A DNA stretch of 29,047 nucleotides. Source: CAYOHP01 sp964403795 [NCBI: uncultured bacterium]. Lineage in GTDB: Bacteria > Muiribacteriota > UBA6191 > CAZXTJ01. The stretch lies in the NCBI GenBank assembly GCA_964403795.1, contig CAYOHP010000082.1, positions 1-29,047 of the forward strand. Direction: 5' to 3'. Below the pieces are notes generated by a model. The model was not told where the DNA came from and did no database searches. It worked only from the letters and a program-made list of their open reading frames with translations. Shown in pieces: positions 1 to 7,601 of the stretch. Position 1 is the stretch's first letter; the number at the start of each line of letters is the position of its first letter. The translations under genes were made by a program, and so were the position numbers.

Positions 1-60
1 GCGACGGGCTCCGCCTCGCTGCTCCCCCTGGCGGAGCCAGGGGCGCTCCGGCTACGCCCG
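1..60 (-). repeat. palindromic repeat family A, copy 1
   Basis: Hairpin-forming repeat. Bases 1-53 match the reverse complement of 27626-27678 with a single mismatch, and 6-60 align with 2780-2834. The core is an 8-bp perfect stem, CCCCTGGC (25-32) and GCCAGGGG (36-43), with a GGA loop. The segment CTCCGGCTACGCCCG at its right end carries the ruvB stop codon (52-54). It may act as a terminator or 3' stabiliser for ruvB, but there is no U-tract. The window edge may cut the element. Confidence 0.75.
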
Positions 61-1125
61 TGACCCGACCTCGTCCTCGTCCTCGTCGAGGGCTCCGAGC
101 GGGAGCACCGCCTGGGAGGGACGGGCCGCCACCGGGTAGCCGAGGTGGCGGCGGGCGCGGTCGGTGGCGATCCGGCCCCGGGGGGTGCGCAGGATCAGCC
201 CGGCCTGGATCAGGAAGGGCTCGAGCACCGACTCGACGGTGTCCGGCTCCTCGCCGAGCGAGACCGCCAGGGTGCGGACGCCGACCGGGTGCGGGGCCTC
301 GATCAGCACCCGGAGCAGGCGCCGGTCGAGGGCGTCGAGCCCGAGCCCGTCGATGTCGAGGAGCGAGAGCGCCTCCCGGCTGACCTCCAGGGTGATCCGG
401 CCCGAGGCCCGCACCACCGCGTAGTCGCGCACCCGGTCGAGCAGGCGCCCGGCGGTCCGGGGCGTGCCCCGCGAGCGGCTGGCCAGCTCCCTCGCCCCCT
501 CGAGTTCGATGGGGATGGAGAGCCGCTCGGCCCGCCATTCGACGATCTCCCGGAGCTCGTCGACCGGGTAGAGCTCGAAGGTCTGGGTGATCCCGAAGCG
601 GTCCCGGAAGGGCTGGGAGAGGAGCCCGGACCGGGTGGTCGCACCCACCAGGGTGAAAGGCGGCACCGCGATCCGGAGGCTGGTGGCGCCCGCCCCCTTG
701 CCGTGGGGGATGTCCATCACGAAGTCCTCCATGGCGGGATAGAGGAACTCCTCGACCAGTCGCGGCAGGCGGTGGATCTCGTCGACGAACAGGACGTCGC
801 CCTGGCGCAGCGCAGTCAGGCGCTCGGCCACCTCGGCGATGCGGGTGATGTTGGGGGCGGTGCAGTCCACGAAGGCGCTGCCCATGGCCTCGGCGAGCAG
901 GCGCGCCATGGTGGTCTTGCCCACCCCGGGCGGTCCGCAGAGCAGCACGTGGTCCAGCGCCGCGCCCCGGGCCCGGGCCGACTCGACGTAGATCGAGAGC
1001 TTCTCCTTGAAGGCATGTTGGCCCACGAACTCGTCGAAGCTGCGGGGCCGCGGCTGGCGCTCCACCGGTGCGGCGCGTTCGCTCGGACTGGCGGCCGGCG
1101 AGAGCAGTCGGTCCTCGATCACCAT
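52..1125 (-). CDS. ruvB: Holliday junction branch migration ATPase RuvB
   Basis: RuvB is the hexameric AAA+ motor that, with RuvA, drives branch migration of Holliday junctions in recombination and repair. The protein (357 aa from this start) shows Walker A GPPGVGKTT at about 64-72, Walker B VDEIH at about 114-118, the sensor motif GATTR near 161-165 and the DRFGI region of the arginine finger, followed by the winged-helix C-terminal domain. The length is close to the family norm of 330-350. I chose the ATG at 1125 because it has GGGAG a few bases upstream; a longer reading from 1176 adds 17 unconserved residues. No ruvA or ruvC lies nearby. The last codons and TAG stop lie inside the family A repeat, so the extreme C-terminus (…SRA) is repeat-encoded. 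Identity is certain; the start is likely. Confidence 0.96.
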   Translation of the reverse strand: MVIEDRLLSPAASPSERAAPVERQPRPRSFDEFVGQHAFKEKLSIYVESARARGAALDHVLLCGPPGVGKTTMARLLAEAMGSAFVDCTAPNITRIAEVAERLTALRQGDVLFVDEIHRLPRLVEEFLYPAMEDFVMDIPHGKGAGATSLRIAVPPFTLVGATTRSGLLSQPFRDRFGITQTFELYPVDELREIVEWRAERLSIPIELEGARELASRSRGTPRTAGRLLDRVRDYAVVRASGRITLEVSREALSLLDIDGLGLDALDRRLLRVLIEAPHPVGVRTLAVSLGEEPDTVESVLEPFLIQAGLILRTPRGRIATDRARRHLGYPVAARPSQAVLPLGALDEDEDEVGSRA

Positions 1126-1219
1126 GCGGCTCCCATCAAGGGTCCAGGCTATCCGGGACGGTGCGCGGGCGTCCACTCCTCCACGCCAGGCCCGGGGCGC
1201 CGCTCCCGGCCTTCCCCTG

Positions 1220-2596
1220 TCACTCGATGTGGTCGCCGATCAGGGCCGCGATCGGGTCGCGCGGGATGGTGAGCACCTGGTTCACGTAGAGCGAGGCGCC
1301 CGATTCGAGGCCGTTGGCGGTGAGCAGGTCGACCAGGTCGATGCCGAAGCGCTGGCTCACGACCCCGGGCGTGTCCCCGGGCCGGACCGCGTAATAGAGC
1401 GGCTTGGCGGGCCCGCCGCCCTCCAGGCGCCCCTGGCTCTTCAGGTAGTCGAGGATGCCCTCGCAGATGGCCCGGGCCTGCTTGGCCTGGAAGGCCTTGT
1501 CCATCAGCTGGATCTCCTCCCTGGCGTTCGAGAGGAAGCCGAGTTCGATCAGCACCGAAGGCACGTCCACCGAGCGCAGCACCGCGAAGTCGGCGTGGTT
1601 CACGCCCCGGCTGGCCTGGCCGGTCTTCTCCAGGGCCTTGTTCATGTAGCCGGCGAGCAGGCTGGCCTGGTTCAGGTTCGTCTCCCGGCGCATGTCGAGC
1701 TGGATCCGGTCGATCACCGACTGCACCGCCCGGGAGGGATCGTCGGCGGCGTCCTCGTAACCGTTCTCGCGCTCGGCCACCAGCCGGTCGGCCACCGTAC
1801 GCGAGCCCTTGGGCGAGAGGTAGTAGACCTCGTAGCCCCGGGCCGAGGGATGGCCCGAGTTGGCGTGCAGCGAGACGAACAGGTCGGCGCCCACCCGGCG
1901 GGCCAGGGCCGCCCGGTCGTCGAGCTTCACGAAGCGGTCCTCGAGCCGGGTGAAGTGCACCTCGAGGCGCTCGTCGCCCCGCATCGCCTCCTGGATGGCC
2001 CGGGCCACCGCCAGCGCCACCGCCTTGTCGGTGGTGTTCCGGCCGATGGCGCCCGGGTCGCGGCCCCCGTGCCCGGGGTCGATCACGATCCGGGGCTTGC
2101 CGGCGACGAGCTTGGTGGGAAGGCCGGGAGGCGCGCCCCCGGGCTTCGTCCCGGGGCTCGCCGGAACCGTCGCCAACCCGGGGGGCATGCCGGTGGCGGG
2201 GGGCAGCACCTCGACCACCAGCCGCCGCCCTTCGAGCCGGTGGGAAATGCGGCTGGAGGGGTCCCGTTCGACCACCAGCCAGACCTCGGAGCGGTCGTGC
2301 TGCGAGAGCACCGCGGTCTTCGCCAGCGGTCCCGGGACCGAGAGCCGGGTGCGGGTCGGGCGGTGGATGGTGCCCGGGAAGGCCAGCAGGAAGCGCCGTG
2401 GATCGCCGGTCTCGAGTTCCCTGACCCTGGGGGGCTCCTGGAACTCCACGGTGACCCTGGGGGAGCCCGCCGGTCCCTCGACCTCGAAGCGGCCGGTCTC
2501 GTTGACGGCCAGGGCCGGGGCCGGGGTTGCCTGGAGCAGGGCGGCCAGCGCCAGCGCCGGTGCGACGCCGCGGCTCCTCCGTGCTGATCCCGCCAC
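1220..2596 (-). CDS. N-acetylmuramoyl-L-alanine amidase (AMIN - Amidase_3 - LysM)
   Basis: Predicted periplasmic zinc amidase that cuts the stem peptide from peptidoglycan, AmiC-like, probably in daughter-cell separation. The GTG at 2596 has GGAGGA about 9 bases upstream and gives 458 aa beginning with a clear Sec signal peptide (residues 1-30, ending ALA). Residues about 35-130 look like an AMIN targeting domain, followed by a proline-rich linker. The Amidase_3 domain starts near 168 with DPGHGG (H176), continues with SLHAN (H244) and carries the catalytic glutamate in IELGFLSN. A LysM domain (about 405-450) closes the protein. The position that is normally the glutamate zinc ligand, 14 residues after the first histidine, is aspartate here (D190 in TTDK). 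The gene is 94 bp upstream of ruvB on the same strand. A longer reading from 2689 would bury the signal peptide and is less likely. Confidence 0.93.
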   Translation of the reverse strand: MAGSARRSRGVAPALALAALLQATPAPALAVNETGRFEVEGPAGSPRVTVEFQEPPRVRELETGDPRRFLLAFPGTIHRPTRTRLSVPGPLAKTAVLSQHDRSEVWLVVERDPSSRISHRLEGRRLVVEVLPPATGMPPGLATVPASPGTKPGGAPPGLPTKLVAGKPRIVIDPGHGGRDPGAIGRNTTDKAVALAVARAIQEAMRGDERLEVHFTRLEDRFVKLDDRAALARRVGADLFVSLHANSGHPSARGYEVYYLSPKGSRTVADRLVAERENGYEDAADDPSRAVQSVIDRIQLDMRRETNLNQASLLAGYMNKALEKTGQASRGVNHADFAVLRSVDVPSVLIELGFLSNAREEIQLMDKAFQAKQARAICEGILDYLKSQGRLEGGGPAKPLYYAVRPGDTPGVVSQRFGIDLVDLLTANGLESGASLYVNQVLTIPRDPIAALIGDHIE

Positions 2597-2702
2597 CCGC
2601 TCCGTCCTCCCGGTCGCCGGGGTCCGAGGCCCCGCTCCTCCATACTGCAGGCTCGCCGGGACCGGAGCCTGAGGGCCCGGGCCTCGCACGCGATCCTATC
2701 AG

Positions 2703-2731
2703 AATCTCGACATCCTGTGCGACCGCGTCAA
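2703..2731 (-). promoter_or_regulatory. candidate sigma70-like promoter for the amidase gene
   Basis: On the minus strand TTGACG (2726-2731) is followed after 17 bases by GAGATT (2703-2708), about 105 bp before the amidase GTG. The -35 is good and the -10 is weak. The region is locally AT-richer than its surroundings. Proposed by inspection only. Confidence 0.25.
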
Positions 2732-2760
2732 GGGCGATGGTTTCGTCTGCCGCCCGGCCC

Positions 2761-2834
2761 AGGGGCCCCGCTCGCGGTCGGGCTGCGCCTGCGCGGCTTC
2801 CCCGGCGAAGCCGGGAGCACTCCGGCTACGCCCG
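2761..2834 (-). repeat. palindromic repeat family A, copy 2 (diverged)
   Basis: Aligns with copy 1 (6-60) over 2780-2834 and, less well, with the extra part of copy 3 over 2761-2780. The stem is CCCGGC (2801-2806) and GCCGGG (2810-2815) with a GAA loop. Where copies 1 and 3 have a T-A pair, this copy has C-G, so pairing is preserved. The shared end CTCCGGCTACGCCCG contains the thiT stop codon (2826-2828), at the same place where copy 1 carries the ruvB stop. Confidence 0.65.
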
Positions 2835-3410
2835 ACGGTCCGCCTCCCTGCCGCACCCGAGTCCCGGCCAGCGGGACCCGATCCAGGACCAAGCGAGGAG
2901 AGCCAGGAGCCCGTCGGGCACCAGGAAGCCGGCGTTGTAGGCGAGCGCATAGCCGGGGACGGTCCAGCCCGAGGGCACCTCCCGGAAGAAGACCAGGGCC
3001 GCCGCCACATGGGCCGCCAGGCGGAGGCAGAGGCCGGCCGCGGCCCCGGCGAGGCCCCCGGCGGCCAGGGCCACGGTCTGGTAGGCGAGCAGGTAGTCCA
3101 GGATCCCCTGGACCGGGTGGACCACCGTCCCCTGCATCGCCTGGAGCAGTCCGAAGGCGGTGCCGGCCTGGAGCCCGGCCCCTGCCCCGTGGCGGCGGGC
3201 CACGATCCAGAGCGGGACCATCGAGCCGGCGGTCACCGATCCCCCGAGCGGCATGCGCCAGATCCGGGTCAGGCCCAGCACGGTCGCCAGGGCCACCGCC
3301 ACCCCGAGTTCGGTCAGGACCCGCACCCGGCCAGGGTTCCCGGCCGGGCTTGGGCCCGCGCCCTCGGGGAGCCGTCCGGTTGCCGCGGTGGAAGGACCCA
3401 TGTCCGTCAC
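2826..3410 (-). CDS. thiT: energy-coupled thiamine transporter S component ThiT (YuaJ family)
   Basis: Substrate-binding membrane S component of an ECF-type thiamine transporter, which in the family works with a shared EcfT/EcfA/EcfA' module encoded elsewhere. The 194-aa protein has about six hydrophobic segments after a roughly 28-residue polar N-terminus. It carries the family blocks MPLGGSVTAGSMVPLWIVAR, HPVQGILDYLLAYQTVAL, LAAHVAAALVFF and YALAYNAGFLVPD, which correspond to the thiamine-binding loop and helices of YuaJ/ThiT. The GTG at 3410 and an in-frame ATG at 3401 are both possible starts; neither has a clear ribosome binding site. No THI-box (TPP) riboswitch was recognised upstream. 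The 3' end lies in the family A repeat. The gene is divergent from the cox operon. Confidence 0.88.
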   Translation of the reverse strand: MTDMGPSTAATGRLPEGAGPSPAGNPGRVRVLTELGVAVALATVLGLTRIWRMPLGGSVTAGSMVPLWIVARRHGAGAGLQAGTAFGLLQAMQGTVVHPVQGILDYLLAYQTVALAAGGLAGAAAGLCLRLAAHVAAALVFFREVPSGWTVPGYALAYNAGFLVPDGLLALLAWSWIGSRWPGLGCGREADRRA

Positions 3411-3615
3411 AGTAGCCCGCGGGTCCGGGCAGCCTTCCCCCAGGGTTTCGGTGAGGTTTCCTCACGCCCAGGACGTGCCCTTCCTCACCCTCGACCCGAC
3501 GAGGCTTGCGGCCAAGGTGAGTCGCGTCGCACAACTCTCCCCGACAGGCACCCCGGAGCGGGACCCACCCGTCTCCCGGGGGGCCTCCGCCCGGGGGAGG
3601 AAGGTCGAGAAACCG
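3411..3615. promoter_or_regulatory. divergent intergenic region thiT / cox operon with a small perfect palindrome
   Basis: This 205-bp gap must hold the promoters of both thiT and the cox operon. It contains a perfect palindrome GTGAGG-TTT-CCTCAC (3451-3465), and TTCCTCAC recurs at 3481-3488, so an operator or attenuator is possible. No convincing -35/-10 pair was picked. GGAGGAAGG ends at about 3604, some 11 bases before the coxB ATG. Confidence 0.35.
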
Positions 3616-4386
3616 ATGCTCTCCTGGCTGTTCCCCTTTCCCGAGGACATCTCCCGCTGGGGAGGCGCGGTCGACGACCTGTTCTGGTTGGCGGTCTACC
3701 TGACCGGGGTCGCCTTCCTGCTGGTGCTCGCGATCCTGGGGTGGTGCATGGTCCGGTACCGGGCCCGGCCGGGCCATCGGGCCGTCCACACCCACGGCGA
3801 CGGCCGGCCCCACCTGATCCTGACCGGGGCGGTGGCGGCCACCGTGTTCTGCGGTCTCGACCTGCAGCTCGAGACCCGCTCGGCCCGCTACTTCGAGCAC
3901 CTGCTGGGGAACTTCCCCCGCGGGGCCGAGGTGGTCCGCATCGAGGTGCAGGCCGAGCAGTTCGCCTGGAACTTCCGGTATGCCGGGCTCGACGACCGCT
4001 TCGGCACCGACGACGACCTGGTCGACACCGTGCTCCGGGTCCCGACGGGACGACCGGTGGTGGTGGCGCTGACCTCCAAGGACGTGATCCACAGCTTCTT
4101 CCTCCCCAACGTGAGGATCAAGCAGGACGCCGTGCCCGGGCTGGTGACCACGGTGTGGTTCGAGGTCCGCAAGGCCGGCGACTACGAGGTGGCCTGCGCC
4201 GAACTCTGCGGCAACGGCCACACCCGGATGCGCAGCTTCCTCAAGGTGCTGACGCCGGAGGCCTTCGAGACCTGGCGCCGCCAAGCGATCGCCGAGAAGG
4301 CGGAGGAAGGCCCGGAGGACCAGAACTGGGGTTGGGAATGGAAGGTGCTGCCGTTCTCGGGCACCAAGGTGGAGGCCAGGCGATGA
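3616..4386 (+). CDS. coxB: cytochrome c oxidase subunit II
   Basis: Subunit II takes electrons from cytochrome c and passes them through the binuclear CuA centre to heme a in subunit I. The 256-aa protein has two N-terminal membrane helices (about 21-46 and 66-82) and a periplasmic cupredoxin domain. All CuA ligands are present: H159 in DVIHSF, then C194, E196, C198, H202 and M205 in CAELCGNGHTRM. There is no fused cytochrome c domain and no lipobox, so this is aa3-like rather than caa3-like and needs a separate electron donor. The ATG at 3616 is the sensible start: it places helix 1 correctly and has an upstream GGAGGAAGG. The stop overlaps the coxA start (ATGA). Confidence 0.96.
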   Translation: MLSWLFPFPEDISRWGGAVDDLFWLAVYLTGVAFLLVLAILGWCMVRYRARPGHRAVHTHGDGRPHLILTGAVAATVFCGLDLQLETRSARYFEHLLGNFPRGAEVVRIEVQAEQFAWNFRYAGLDDRFGTDDDLVDTVLRVPTGRPVVVALTSKDVIHSFFLPNVRIKQDAVPGLVTTVWFEVRKAGDYEVACAELCGNGHTRMRSFLKVLTPEAFETWRRQAIAEKAEEGPEDQNWGWEWKVLPFSGTKVEARR

Positions 4387-6134
4387 CCCGTTTCGAGCAC
4401 CCCGTGCACCCGGCGCCGACCGGGTTCCTCAGGAAGTACGTCTTCTCGCTCGACCACAAGGTGATCGGCAAGCAGTTCTTCTGGTTCGCCTTCGCCTTCA
4501 TGGCGATCGGCGGGACCATGGCGCTCTTGATGCGCTGGCAGCTGGCCTGGCCGTACCAGCCGGTGCCGGTGGTGGGGACCGTGTTCTCGTCGACCGGGGC
4601 CATGACCCCGGACCACTACAACACCTTCGTCACCCTGCATGGCTCGATCATGGTCTTCTTCGCCATCACCCCGCTGGTGATCGGCGCCTTCGGGAACTTC
4701 CTGATCCCGCTCCAGATCGGGGCGCGGGACATGGCCTTCCCGTTCCTGAACATGCTCTCGTTCTGGGTGACGGCGCTCGGTGGCGTGCTGGTGCTGGCCT
4801 CGATGTTCGTCTCGGGGCTGGCCCACGGTCCGCAGGCCGGCTGGACCACCTATCCGCCGCTGGCCTCGATCGCCAGCGAGACCAGCGGCGTCTCCCAGGA
4901 CCTGTGGATCCTGTCGCTGGCCTGCGTCGGGGTCTCCTCGATCATGGGGGCGGTCAACTACATCACCACCATCGTGATGTTCCGGGCCCCCGGGATGTCG
5001 CTCTCCCGCATGCCGCTGACGCTCTGGGGATTGTTCTTCACCGCGGTGCTGAACGCCATCTACGTCCCGGTGGTGGCGAGCGGCCTGGTCATGCTGCTGA
5101 TGGACCGGAACCTGGGTACCGCCTTCTTCGCGGCCGGCCCGCTGGCGGCGTCCAAGGGCCTGGCGAGCGGGGGCCAGGTGCTGCTCTACCAGCACGTCTT
5201 CTGGGTCTTCGGCCACCCCGAGGTCTACATCCTGATCCTGCCGGCCTGGGGGATGATCGCCGACATGCTGGCCATCTTCTCCCGCAAGCCCGCCTTCGGG
5301 TACCGCACCACGGTGCTGGCGATGGCCGGCATCAGCGCCCTCTCGACCCTGGTCTGGGGCCACCACATGTTCATCTCGGGGATGAACCCCTACCTCGGTC
5401 GGGTCTTCACCATGACGACCTTCCTGGTGAGCATCCCCTCCTCGGTCCTGTTCCTGAACTGGCTCGGGACGCTGTGGGGCGGGGCGATCCGCTACACCAC
5501 CCCGATGCTCTGGAGCCTGGGCCTGGTGTTCGTGTTCTCGCTCGGTGGCCTGACGGGCCTGTTCAACGCCACCCAGTCGATCGACATCTACATCCACGAC
5601 AGCTATTTCGTGGTCGGCCACTTCCACCTGACCATGGCGGTCTCGGTGCTGTTCGCCGGCTTCGCCGCCACCTACTACTGGTTCCCCAAGATGTTCGGGC
5701 GGATGATGTGCGAGAGGATCGGCCGGGTCCACTTCCTGATCACCCTGATCGGCCTCACCTACGTGTTCGTGATGATGTTCCAGCTCGGCACCGCCGGTCA
5801 CATGCGCCGGATCGCGGCCCCCGACACCTACCAGTTCCTGGCGCCCTGGCAGGGGACCAACGTGCGGATCACCCAGGCGGTGATCGCCATCTTCGCGGCC
5901 CAGTTCCTGTTCCTCTGGAACCTGGTCTCCAGCCTGTTCCGGGGCGAGCCCGCCAGCGCCAATCCCTGGGAGGCCTCCACCCTGGAGTGGACCACCGCCT
6001 CGCCCCCGCCGCCCCACAACTTCGACGTGATCCCGGTGGTCCGGACCGGGCCCTTCGAATACTCGCACCCGTCGCTCGGGGACCGCGACTGGATCCCCCA
6101 GACCGAAGCCCTGCCCCAGAAAGCGGGAGGATAG
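4383..6134 (+). CDS. coxA: cytochrome c oxidase subunit I, K-channel lysine replaced
   Basis: Catalytic proton-pumping subunit of an A-type heme-copper oxidase (583 aa, about 12 helices). The metal ligands are intact: H86 and H415 for heme a, H413 for heme a3, and H278, H327 and H328 for CuB; Y282 is available for the His-Tyr crosslink. GHPEVY with E280 is the mark of the A1 subfamily, and D116 in ARDMAF gives the D-channel entrance. The usual block xPTGIKxFxW reads IPSSVLFLNW here, so the K-channel lysine position is L356 and the preceding threonine is S353. The loop after the CuB histidines, FISGMNPYLG, differs from mitochondrial-type Cox1. Translation is coupled to coxB (ATGA overlap). A reading frame running further upstream is only open by chance. 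Confidence 0.97.
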   Translation: MTRFEHPVHPAPTGFLRKYVFSLDHKVIGKQFFWFAFAFMAIGGTMALLMRWQLAWPYQPVPVVGTVFSSTGAMTPDHYNTFVTLHGSIMVFFAITPLVIGAFGNFLIPLQIGARDMAFPFLNMLSFWVTALGGVLVLASMFVSGLAHGPQAGWTTYPPLASIASETSGVSQDLWILSLACVGVSSIMGAVNYITTIVMFRAPGMSLSRMPLTLWGLFFTAVLNAIYVPVVASGLVMLLMDRNLGTAFFAAGPLAASKGLASGGQVLLYQHVFWVFGHPEVYILILPAWGMIADMLAIFSRKPAFGYRTTVLAMAGISALSTLVWGHHMFISGMNPYLGRVFTMTTFLVSIPSSVLFLNWLGTLWGGAIRYTTPMLWSLGLVFVFSLGGLTGLFNATQSIDIYIHDSYFVVGHFHLTMAVSVLFAGFAATYYWFPKMFGRMMCERIGRVHFLITLIGLTYVFVMMFQLGTAGHMRRIAAPDTYQFLAPWQGTNVRITQAVIAIFAAQFLFLWNLVSSLFRGEPASANPWEASTLEWTTASPPPPHNFDVIPVVRTGPFEYSHPSLGDRDWIPQTEALPQKAGG

Positions 6135-6139
6135 GACCC

Positions 6140-6760
6140 ATGGCATCCGCGGTGGCCCACGCCCTCGATCCCCACGCCGATCCCCACGAAGGGCCGGCAC
6201 TCCCGCACGGGACGCTGACCCCGGGCAAGTTCTGCATGTGGCTGTTCCTGGCCTCCGACGCCATGGGCTTCACCGCCTTCGTGGCGGCCTACGTGGTGCT
6301 CCGGGCCGGGAGTCCCCGCTGGATCCCGGAAGGTCTGCCCCCGCCCCCGGTGGGACTCACCGGCTTCAACACCTTCCTGCTGATCGTCTCCTCGGTGACC
6401 ATGGTGCTCGCCTACTCGGCGGTCTGCCGGGGCGACCAGGGCGGCCTGCGCAAATGGCTGGCGGCCACCATGGGAGGCGGCGCCGCCTTCCTGGCGATCC
6501 AGGCCTACGAATGGACCCACCTGATCGAGGCCGGGCTCACCCCCCGTTCCTCGCTCTACGGCGCCACCTTCTACGCATGCACCGGCTACCACGGCCTGCA
6601 CGTGCTGGCCGGGGTGGTCTACCTCGGCTGCACGCTCGCCAAGGCGATGCGGGGCGGCATCACCGAGCGGAACTCGAGCGAGATCGAGATCCTGGGCCTC
6701 TACTGGCACTTCGTCGACCTGGTGTGGATCCTCCTCTTCACCGTCATCTACCTGATCTGA
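6140..6760 (+). CDS. coxC: cytochrome c oxidase subunit III
   Basis: Membrane subunit that stabilises the oxidase core and supports proton uptake into the D-channel. The 206-aa protein has five hydrophobic helices, as in short bacterial subunit III/CyoC-type proteins. It carries the family blocks AYEWTHLI (with the conserved glutamate), GATFYACTGYHGLHVLAG and LYWHFVDLVWI. The ATG at 6140 lies 5 bp after the coxA stop and is preceded by GGGAGG. Third gene of the cox operon. Confidence 0.96.
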   Translation: MASAVAHALDPHADPHEGPALPHGTLTPGKFCMWLFLASDAMGFTAFVAAYVVLRAGSPRWIPEGLPPPPVGLTGFNTFLLIVSSVTMVLAYSAVCRGDQGGLRKWLAATMGGGAAFLAIQAYEWTHLIEAGLTPRSSLYGATFYACTGYHGLHVLAGVVYLGCTLAKAMRGGITERNSSEIEILGLYWHFVDLVWILLFTVIYLI

Positions 6761-6767
6761 GGCAACC

Positions 6768-7205
6768 ATGAGCGCGGGCAGCCTGTGGGGAAACCTGTTC
6801 TTCGTCTTCACCGTGGCCTTCACCGTGGTGGCGGTGGCGGTCCTCGACCGGGGGCTCGCAGGCGAGCACCGCTTGGCGACCGCGCCGGAAGGGAAGGGCG
6901 CGGGCGAGGGCGCCGGGCACGCCACCCACGCCGACCCGCCCTACCTGGCGATCTTCGCGGCCCTCTCGGTGCTGACCGCGATCGAGCTGGCGGTGCCTTC
7001 GGTGCTGGCGAGGGGCAGCGTCACCTGCCTCTCGGCGCTGGGGGTCCTGGCCCTGGTCAAGGCCCTGCTCGTGGCGATGTTCTTCATGCACCTGAAGTTC
7101 GAGGGCCGGATGGTCTACGGGGTGGTGTTGATCGCGGCGCTGCTGATCGTGGGGACGCTCTTGCCGATCCTTTGGGACGTGCTGGTCCTCTACGGGGGCG
7201 CGTGA
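6768..7205 (+). CDS. cytochrome c oxidase subunit IV (prokaryotic COX4 family)
   Basis: Small accessory subunit of the oxidase, 145 aa. An N-terminal membrane segment (about 7-27) and a histidine-containing polar stretch (about 32-55) precede a domain of three helices with the family block LVKALLVAMFFMHLKFEG. The arrangement resembles CtaF/CyoD-like proteins that complete bacterial oxidases, although the additional first helix is unusual for the shortest members. It starts 7 bp after the coxC stop. Its stop overlaps the start of the next small ORF (GTGA). Confidence 0.88.
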   Translation: MSAGSLWGNLFFVFTVAFTVVAVAVLDRGLAGEHRLATAPEGKGAGEGAGHATHADPPYLAIFAALSVLTAIELAVPSVLARGSVTCLSALGVLALVKALLVAMFFMHLKFEGRMVYGVVLIAALLIVGTLLPILWDVLVLYGGA

Positions 7206-7468
7206 ACGCCCGAGGCGCTGCCGGCCGGGGTCGGCGTTTGGTCCTGGCCCTGGTGGCGGGCCTGGCCGGGGCCGGTGGGCTCGCCGCCTGCCCCAGCTGT
7301 CCGGCCGCCATGGACCCGGCCGAGGCGGGCCGCTGGATCCCTGGCTACTACGCCTCGGCGACGCTGTTCATGACCATGGGGATCGGGCTGGTCACTGCCA
7401 TCGTGCGGGCGACGGTGGCGGCCATGGGCGGACCGGATCCCAGGGCCGAGGGGACCGAACCGGGCTGA
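7202..7468 (+). CDS. small lipoprotein-like or membrane protein at the end of the cox operon
   Basis: An 88-aa ORF read from a GTG that overlaps the subunit IV stop codon (GTGA), which suggests translational coupling and membership of the cox operon. The N-terminus has arginines followed by a hydrophobic run ending GGLAAC, which fits a lipobox (LAAC), then CPSCPAAM. A second hydrophobic segment (ATLFMTMGIGLVTAIVRATV) follows. I recognise no family. It could be an accessory or assembly factor, since the closely spaced cysteines might bind metal, but this is inference from position. The GTG start decides the signal-like N-terminus; no clear ribosome binding site is visible. Confidence 0.6.
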   Translation: MNARGAAGRGRRLVLALVAGLAGAGGLAACPSCPAAMDPAEAGRWIPGYYASATLFMTMGIGLVTAIVRATVAAMGGPDPRAEGTEPG

Positions 7469-7601
7469 CGATGGGCAGGGCCTTCCCCTGGCGGGATCGC
7501 CCGGCTCTCGCCCAGCGTTCGCCCCCTCGTCCTTGCCCTCGCCCTTGCCCCGGCGCCCGGGTTACCCCACACTGGGCGGGCGACCTGCGGGAGGGATCTC
7601 G

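Noticed and set aside
3395-3480. Cobalamin-riboswitch-like wording (CCCGCGGGCTACTGTGACGG) on the minus strand at the start of thiT
   Set aside because: The other conserved blocks of the cobalamin aptamer are absent and the segment overlaps the start codon. No TPP aptamer blocks were found either.
3009-4382. Long upstream extension of the coxA frame
   Set aside because: It overlaps coxB in another frame, is Arg/Pro/Gly-rich and has no conserved blocks; the ATGA overlap with coxB gives the correct start.
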